64,000 nucleotides of DNA from Lachnospiraceae bacterium. Its GTDB lineage: Bacteria; Bacillota; Clostridia; Lachnospirales; Lachnospiraceae. The stretch lies in NCBI GenBank assembly GCA_029225065.1, contig JAQXVT010000059.1:1-64000 (forward strand), given 5' to 3'. Below the pieces are notes generated by a model, which was given only the letters and a program-made list of their open reading frames with translations, had not been told where the DNA came from and did no database searches. This document shows, piece by piece, positions 59,134-64,000 of the stretch (position 1 is the stretch's first letter; the number at the start of each line of letters is the position of its first letter). The translations under genes and the position numbers were made by a program.

Positions 59134-60864
59134 TTACAGCTTCCACCCTGCCGCTTCTTTTCTTTCTCCTACAAAATATGCATAAATGCCCGGCTGAGCG
59201 ATCAGTTCCTCATGCGTTCCGCGCTGCACAATCGTGCCGTGGTCGACCACCAGAATTTGGTCGGCATTCTGCACGGTCTTGAGACGGTGCGCGATCATGA
59301 GAATCGTCTTATCACGCGTCAGGGACTCGATTGCTCTCTGCAGGCGATCCTCATTTTCCGGATCGACATTCGCAGTCGCCTCGTCCAAGATGACGATCGG
59401 CGCGTCTTTGAGCATCGCACGCGCAATGCTGATCCGCTGCTTTTCGCCGCCGGAAAGAGAGGCTCCGCCCTCTCCGATCACAGTCTGATAACCGTCCGGC
59501 AGTGCCTCGATAAAATCATCACAGCAGGCCTTCTTCGCAGCCGCGATGACCTCCTCATGTGTCGCGTTCGGGCAGCCGAAACGAATGTTGTTTTCGATCG
59601 TATCCGCAAACAGATACACATTCTGGAACACCATACTGATCTGATCCATCAGCGACTCCAGCGTATAATCACGCACATCCACGCCGCCAATTTTCACTGC
59701 GCCGCCATCCACATCCCAGAAACGCGCGATCAGGTTGCACAGCGTCGTCTTGCCGCTTCCGGACGGCCCGATGATCGCCGTCGTGGTCTTTTCCGGAAGA
59801 TGCACATTGATGTCGTGCAGAATCTCCTTATTCTCATAAGAAAAACGAACATGGTCAAATGTAATGTCATGCGATTTCGGCGCAATCGTTTTGCCCTTTT
59901 CGTCCATCTGCGGCATTCGCTCGGTCTCCGTCGTGCGGTCGATCGCCGCACCGGCCAGCCGCAGCATCGAGATGCCCATGCCGAAAAGTTTGATCTGGCT
60001 GAACACCATAAACGACATCACGATCACCATCAGCGCGTTCGTCAATGTCATTGTCCCATCCCGCCAAAGCAGAACTGCACAGAGCATCATCGCGATTCCT
60101 GCCGCCTGCAGCACCAGCTCCTGCAGCGCCGTATACGGTGTCATCACCTGCTCCACCTGCAGATTGCTGCGTCTGCTGTATTCCAGCGCGCCGCGCATCT
60201 TTTTATCGCCTTTACCGCTCAAATTAAAAGATTTTATGACGCTCATTCCCTGCACCTGCTCGAGCACCGCCTCGACCAGCGCTGTCTGGGAGCGCTGCGT
60301 ATCATCCGCGATCACTGCCGCTTTTTTCTCCATCGCAGAGACCGCCAGAAGATACAGTGCAATTCCTGCAGCCACAATCAGACCGACGCGCCAGTCAAAT
60401 ACAAGAATCAGCACTGTAAATACCGCGGTCGTCACAAGGCCGCTCAAAATATTGACCAACACCATCGGAACCATCGATTCGATGCTGCCCATCACCGTCG
60501 TGCAGACACCGGAGAGCTGCCCGAGGCTATTCGCATTGAAAAACCCCATCGGAACGCGTTTCAGAGAATCCGCGATCGAAATGCGGTGATTTGCCGCCAT
60601 AAAATAACCTGCATGCGTCTGCAGAAGCTTCGCCTGGCTGGAGGCTGCCGCTCCGCCAAAAACTGCCACCAGCATACAACCAAGCGCAATCCATGCGGTT
60701 TTCATGGAAGTTTCCCCGCCGCAAAGCGCCCGGAGCACAAAATAAACCGCTCCGACCTGAAACATCTGAAGGACTGCATTTACAAAGCTGACTGCCACAG
60801 ACCGATTGATATTCCCCGTTTCTTTTCCGGCGAACTGCCAGACCTTTCGAAATGTCGTTATCAT
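59134..60864 (-). CDS. ABC exporter, ATPase-permease half (subunit B)
   Basis: Half-transporter of 576 residues: six membrane helices (about 20-310) fused to an ATPase with Walker A GPSGSGKTT, signature LSGGEKQRISIARAML, Walker B IVILDEATANVDPEN and H-loop MIAHRLKTV. Its start overlaps the stop of the partner gene (ATGA), so the two form a heterodimeric exporter of the type IV multidrug/peptide/siderophore family. Substrate cannot be told. It is co-regulated with the TetR gene upstream. Confidence 0.92.
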   Translation of the reverse strand: MITTFRKVWQFAGKETGNINRSVAVSFVNAVLQMFQVGAVYFVLRALCGGETSMKTAWIALGCMLVAVFGGAAASSQAKLLQTHAGYFMAANHRISIADSLKRVPMGFFNANSLGQLSGVCTTVMGSIESMVPMVLVNILSGLVTTAVFTVLILVFDWRVGLIVAAGIALYLLAVSAMEKKAAVIADDTQRSQTALVEAVLEQVQGMSVIKSFNLSGKGDKKMRGALEYSRRSNLQVEQVMTPYTALQELVLQAAGIAMMLCAVLLWRDGTMTLTNALMVIVMSFMVFSQIKLFGMGISMLRLAGAAIDRTTETERMPQMDEKGKTIAPKSHDITFDHVRFSYENKEILHDINVHLPEKTTTAIIGPSGSGKTTLCNLIARFWDVDGGAVKIGGVDVRDYTLESLMDQISMVFQNVYLFADTIENNIRFGCPNATHEEVIAAAKKACCDDFIEALPDGYQTVIGEGGASLSGGEKQRISIARAMLKDAPIVILDEATANVDPENEDRLQRAIESLTRDKTILMIAHRLKTVQNADQILVVDHGTIVQRGTHEELIAQPGIYAYFVGERKEAAGWKL

Positions 60865-62603
60865 ACCTCGTCACCATCCTTTGCTCCGATGTGTGCCTGC
60901 CACATATCTTTGTACAGCGCACTTTCCTTCAGCAGCTGCTCATGTCTTCCCTGCGCTGCAATCTTTCCGTCCTGAATCACAACAATGTTATCTGCGCCTG
61001 TGATCGTCGAAAGCCGGTGCGCAATCACAATGACCGTCTTATTCTCCACGAGTTCTGCCACCGCACGCTGAATGACCGCCTCATTTTCCGGGTCGATGTA
61101 CGCCGTCGCCTCGTCAAGAATAACAATCGGCGCGTCCTTCAGCATCGCCCGTGCGATCGCGATTCGCTGCCGCTCTCCACCGGAAAGATGTGCGCCTCCG
61201 CCGCCGACCATCGTATCATAACCGTGTTCCAGTGCTCCGATAAAGCTGTCGCAGCCCGCCGCATGTGCCGCTGCTTCCACTTCCTGATCCGTCGCGCTTT
61301 GTCTTCCCATGCGGATATTTTCCCGGATGCTCTCGTCAAAGAGATAGTTGTCCTGAGAGACAAACGCCACCTGATCGTACAGCTGCGCAAGCGGAATTTC
61401 CTTCAGGTCATGGCCGCCCATCGTGATACTGCCGTCCGTCACATCCCAGAAGCCCGCAATCAGCTTCGCAATCGTGGATTTACCGCTTCCGGACGGTCCG
61501 ACCAGCGCTGTCATCTGCTTTTCCGGAATCGAAAGGCTTACGTCGTGCAGAATTTCTTTTTCCTCATGATAGCCAAAAGAAACATGGTTCACTTCAATAT
61601 CATGCGAAGCAAAGGTTACCGGAGTTTCCAAATGCTCCTGCTCTTCTGCTTTCAGGATCTCATCGATCTGAGCAACCGTCGTGCCGACCTGCGCCAGCGT
61701 ATCGACGAAATTGAACGCCGCCACGATCGGGGCAGCGACGCCAAGAGACAGGATAATCACAGTAAGAAATGTCGCCGATGACAGACTTCCATGCTGATAA
61801 AAAATCCAGCCGACCGGCAGTACCGTCAGCAGCTGTGCCGGAAACAGTGCAAATGTCATCGACATGCCAAGCTGGCTGCGTTTCATCCAGTCGTAATAAT
61901 ACTGTGCGTTCGCCAGTACCCGGTCCGTAAACCGTGCATACGATGTTTTTCCCTGGTTAAACGCCTTGATGACCTCGATTCCGCCGATGTACTCGATGAT
62001 CGTGCTGCTCATCTCGTTCGTCGCCTTCACCGCACCCTCGTAGTCCTTTTCATAGTTTCCCATCACCATCATCATAAAAACAAATCCGACCGGGAACACT
62101 GCCAGGGACAGAAGCGCCAGACGCCAGTCAAGCACAAAAAGATAAATCACAGTCAGCACCGGAGCTGTAATATTTGCGGTCATCTCCGGAAACAGATGTG
62201 CCAGCGTCGTCTCCATGCCGTCCACCTGATCGACGATGATCTGTTTCATTTTTCCGCTTGAAGTATCCATGACCGTTCCGAGCGGCAGTCTCGGCAGCTT
62301 TGCAAGCATCTGCTCCCGGATCGTCTTCAGAACAGAAAACGTCGCTTTATGCGAGATCGATAATGCCAGGTTGTAAAGGATCGTGCACACCGCATAGCCG
62401 CAAAATGCTGCTGCCAGCCACGTCACATACCCGGAAAGCGCCTGCTCGCCGTCAAGCAGCATGACAATGATGTGCGCTGCCGCAAAGTAAGGCACCATGC
62501 CTCCTAAGGTGCCAAGAATCGCCAGAATAACTGCCGTTATCAGCCGGTCATGCTCGTTTTTTCCCAGTTCCCAGATTCGTAGAATCGGGCTTTGTTTTTC
62601 CAT
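60861..62603 (-). CDS. ABC exporter, ATPase-permease half (subunit A)
   Basis: Half-transporter of 580 residues with six membrane helices and an ATPase domain: Walker [10 protein letters not shown], signature LSGGERQRIAIARAML, Walker B IVILDEATAYIDPEN, H-loop VIAHRLSTI. In both halves the Walker-B glutamate is kept, so both ATP sites look active. The start is ATG 62603 with GGGAGG; the frame is open 28 codons further. Paired with subunit B. TetR-regulated efflux is the usual setting for such pairs. Confidence 0.92.
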   Translation of the reverse strand: MEKQSPILRIWELGKNEHDRLITAVILAILGTLGGMVPYFAAAHIIVMLLDGEQALSGYVTWLAAAFCGYAVCTILYNLALSISHKATFSVLKTIREQMLAKLPRLPLGTVMDTSSGKMKQIIVDQVDGMETTLAHLFPEMTANITAPVLTVIYLFVLDWRLALLSLAVFPVGFVFMMMVMGNYEKDYEGAVKATNEMSSTIIEYIGGIEVIKAFNQGKTSYARFTDRVLANAQYYYDWMKRSQLGMSMTFALFPAQLLTVLPVGWIFYQHGSLSSATFLTVIILSLGVAAPIVAAFNFVDTLAQVGTTVAQIDEILKAEEQEHLETPVTFASHDIEVNHVSFGYHEEKEILHDVSLSIPEKQMTALVGPSGSGKSTIAKLIAGFWDVTDGSITMGGHDLKEIPLAQLYDQVAFVSQDNYLFDESIRENIRMGRQSATDQEVEAAAHAAGCDSFIGALEHGYDTMVGGGGAHLSGGERQRIAIARAMLKDAPIVILDEATAYIDPENEAVIQRAVAELVENKTVIVIAHRLSTITGADNIVVIQDGKIAAQGRHEQLLKESALYKDMWQAHIGAKDGDEV

Positions 62604-62801
62604 ATTAATTCCTCCCATCTCTCTAAATGTACTCTCAGCTTCTTTCCTGCCCTTGCTTTTGTGGCTGATTTTCCTCCAGTTACGCAAGCAGTTTTGGCTG
62701 ATTTTTATTAGTTTAATCTAACTATATAGCAGACGAATCCTTTCATACCTCGTCATTGCCAGCTTTTTTTACCGACAAAGATTACATCCACATCCTCTGG
62801 T

Positions 62802-63422
62802 TCACTCCCGCGAAAAGATCGCCTCAAATCCCGTATGATGATATTTCCCCAGAAGCACAATATACTCCTGCGCCTCCTCCCGGCTCATGCCATGGCGGAT
62901 GACCTCAAAAATGCCTTCGAAATAGGCTGTCGTCACAAGGTGCAGCAGGTTCTCCGTCAATGCATCGCCAATTTTGCGCGGATAACCGGTGGCCTCCATG
63001 TATTTATACGTGTAATCCACCTCAATGCGCACCAGCTCATCCACAAAATTGTGAAACCGTGTACCGTGGGATGCATCCAGCAGCAGCAGAAATTCATCAA
63101 AATGATCATACATATAATCCACCAGCGTTTTCATGCCATCCTGCGCATAATCAATCATTTCCTCTGACTGCTCCTCGCCGTCCATCTGATGAAACCGCTC
63201 CTGAATCTCTATAAACCGCTGCGTCATCCCGTTTACCACCGGCTCCACAATCGCACAGAACAGTCCCTCCTTATCCCGGAAACGCACATAGATAGAATTC
63301 GTGCTCGTCCCCGCCGCCGATGCAATCGTCCGAAGTGATGCATCCGTGTATCCATTTTCGAGGAACTCTGTCCGCGCACATTCCAGAATCCGATCATAAA
63401 CGCCTTCGATCTGTTTTGCCAT
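62802..63422 (-). CDS. TetR/AcrR family transcriptional regulator
   Basis: Regulator of 206 residues. N-terminal HTH (ASLRTIASAAGTSTNSIYVRFRDKEGLF, about 26-53) and a helical ligand domain. Start ATG 63422 with AGGAGGTGAG at ideal spacing. It is upstream of the ABC exporter genes on the same strand, with about 200 bases between, and probably represses them until a substrate drug binds. Confidence 0.92.
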   Translation of the reverse strand: MAKQIEGVYDRILECARTEFLENGYTDASLRTIASAAGTSTNSIYVRFRDKEGLFCAIVEPVVNGMTQRFIEIQERFHQMDGEEQSEEMIDYAQDGMKTLVDYMYDHFDEFLLLLDASHGTRFHNFVDELVRIEVDYTYKYMEATGYPRKIGDALTENLLHLVTTAYFEGIFEVIRHGMSREEAQEYIVLLGKYHHTGFEAIFSRE

Positions 63423-63447
63423 CTTCTCACCTCCTGTCAATCAGACA

Positions 63448-63490
63448 GTTTGAACGCAGCCGCCAAACAGCTGCGAATGTCCGCTTTCCT
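63448..63490 (-). repeat. Dispersed palindromic repeat, inverted copy upstream of tetR
   Basis: On the minus strand AAAGCGGACATTCGCAGCTG then TTTGGCGGCTGCGTTCAA, in the same orientation as the tetR gene and directly before its RBS. Confidence 0.65.
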
Positions 63491-63593
63491 CAGTCTCACT
63501 GTCTTTTCCGCATATCCATAACACCGTTTCATAACGCTGTTATGATTATAGCAATTATACAAAATATGTCAAGCAAAAGAGTAGAAAAAGGGT

Positions 63594-63628
63594 CAAAAAA
63601 ATCCGGCGGCACAATCTATGTACCGCCG
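63594..63628 (-). terminator. Intrinsic terminator of the receiver-domain gene
   Basis: CGGCGG/CCGCCG stem extended by GTAC/GTGC-like pairs around a 7-base loop; on the minus strand followed by seven T residues. Confidence 0.85.
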
Positions 63629-63639
63629 AACCATCACGC

Positions 63640-64000
63640 TTATTTTTTGTTTTTCTTCTCCTGCAGAATCCTTTCTATCGTCTCTTTTAAATGCTCCGGA
63701 TCAATCGGCTTTGTCACATAACCATCCATTCCAGCCTGTACGCCCCGCTCAATATCCTCCGCAAACACATTTGCCGAAATTCCGATGATCGGGATTGTCT
63801 TCGCGTCCGGCCGCTCCATCGCACGAATCTTCTCGCTCGCCTCGTATCCGTTTAAAACAGGCATCATCACATCTGTCAGAATCAGATCAAACGCTCCGCT
63901 CTTCGATTTTTCAAATGCAAGCACTTCCTGCAGGCCGTTTTCCACAAGCTTCACTTCCGCCCCGCCCTCATTCAGCATAAACTCCAAAATTTCCGCATTC
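63640..64000 (-). CDS. Receiver (REC) domain protein, 5' part outside the window
   Basis: The last 120 codons of a gene that continues beyond the window end; residues before the visible part read NAEILEFMLNEGG, as in the start of receiver domains. The phospho-accepting Asp is in LILTDVMMPVLNGYEA, with the conserved Thr/Ser (GISANVF) and Lys (YVTKPID). Sequence and C-terminal position resemble the receiver of hybrid histidine kinases such as the one at 38959-41178, so the full protein is probably another hybrid kinase or a stand-alone receiver (uncertain). Confidence 0.8.
   Translation of the reverse strand, partial: NAEILEFMLNEGGAEVKLVENGLQEVLAFEKSKSGAFDLILTDVMMPVLNGYEASEKIRAMERPDAKTIPIIGISANVFAEDIERGVQAGMDGYVTKPIDPEHLKETIERILQEKKNKK

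Noticed and set aside
59068-60975. 635-residue open frame on the plus strand
   Set aside because: Antisense shadow of an ABC exporter gene; His/Arg-rich with no domain.

Overview
The window looks like part of a Gram-positive, endospore-forming Clostridia chromosome, most likely Lachnospiraceae. This is inferred from a spoIIA operon encoding sigma-F, a T-box leader on a type-3 prolyl-tRNA synthetase, consensus AGGAGG ribosome binding sites, consensus sigma-A promoters, oxygen-sensitive Fe-S enzymes, about 50% GC, and gene families common in that group (NusG domain II protein, YARHG protein, TPR/zinc-ribbon protein next to folC). I saw no rRNA, tRNA, CRISPR array, prophage, transposase or integrase. 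It reads as ordinary chromosome with several accessory metabolic loci. Most genes lie on the minus strand.

Layout. 1-4.8 kb: subtilisin-like protease, a small conserved protein, a cytidylate-kinase-like protein and a MATE efflux pump with a long leader ending in a terminator-like hairpin. 4.9-9.8 kb: an amino-acid ABC transporter, a dimethylargininase-family hydrolase and an MFS transporter. An ArgR-type operator overlaps the promoter of the binding-protein gene. 9.8-11.2 kb: a hypothetical gene and a second cytidylate-kinase-like gene. 11.4-16.3 kb: a complete branched-chain amino-acid ABC operon (livJHMGF order). 16.4-18.3 kb: proS with its T-box. 18.4-23.8 kb: NusG-II protein, a repeat-bearing conserved protein, a MATE pump, and spoIIAA-spoIIAB-sigF. 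24.1-27.2 kb: folC, a 52-codon small gene and a TPR membrane protein. 27.6-31.3 kb: a secreted LppX/LolA-like protein, a membrane phosphoesterase and a split ThrE-type exporter. 31.5-38.3 kb: AraC regulator with a GH3 beta-glucosidase of inverted domain order, a LysR/DMT-transporter pair, and an Fe-S aldo/keto reductase. 38.3-43.0 kb: a secreted coiled-coil protein with a hybrid histidine kinase, a beta-carbonic anhydrase and a YARHG protein.

43.2-54.9 kb is the most distinctive locus. A divergent GntR/FCD regulator faces an M42 metallopeptidase, an amidohydrolase, a five-gene oligopeptide-type ABC importer, an AprA/fumarate-reductase-like flavoprotein and a two-cluster ferredoxin. It reads as import, hydrolysis and reductive disposal of a peptide-like or N-acylated substrate that I cannot name. 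54.9-64 kb holds recQ, a cytoplasmic 5'-nucleotidase-like enzyme, a heterodimeric ABC exporter with its TetR regulator, and the 3' end of a receiver-domain protein cut by the window edge.

A short palindromic repeat with core GCGGAYATTCGCAATCCGC is scattered through the intergenic gaps in at least fifteen recognisable copies. Gene starts were chosen by ribosome binding site and family N-terminus; several long open frames start at weak TTG or GTG codons that I rejected.
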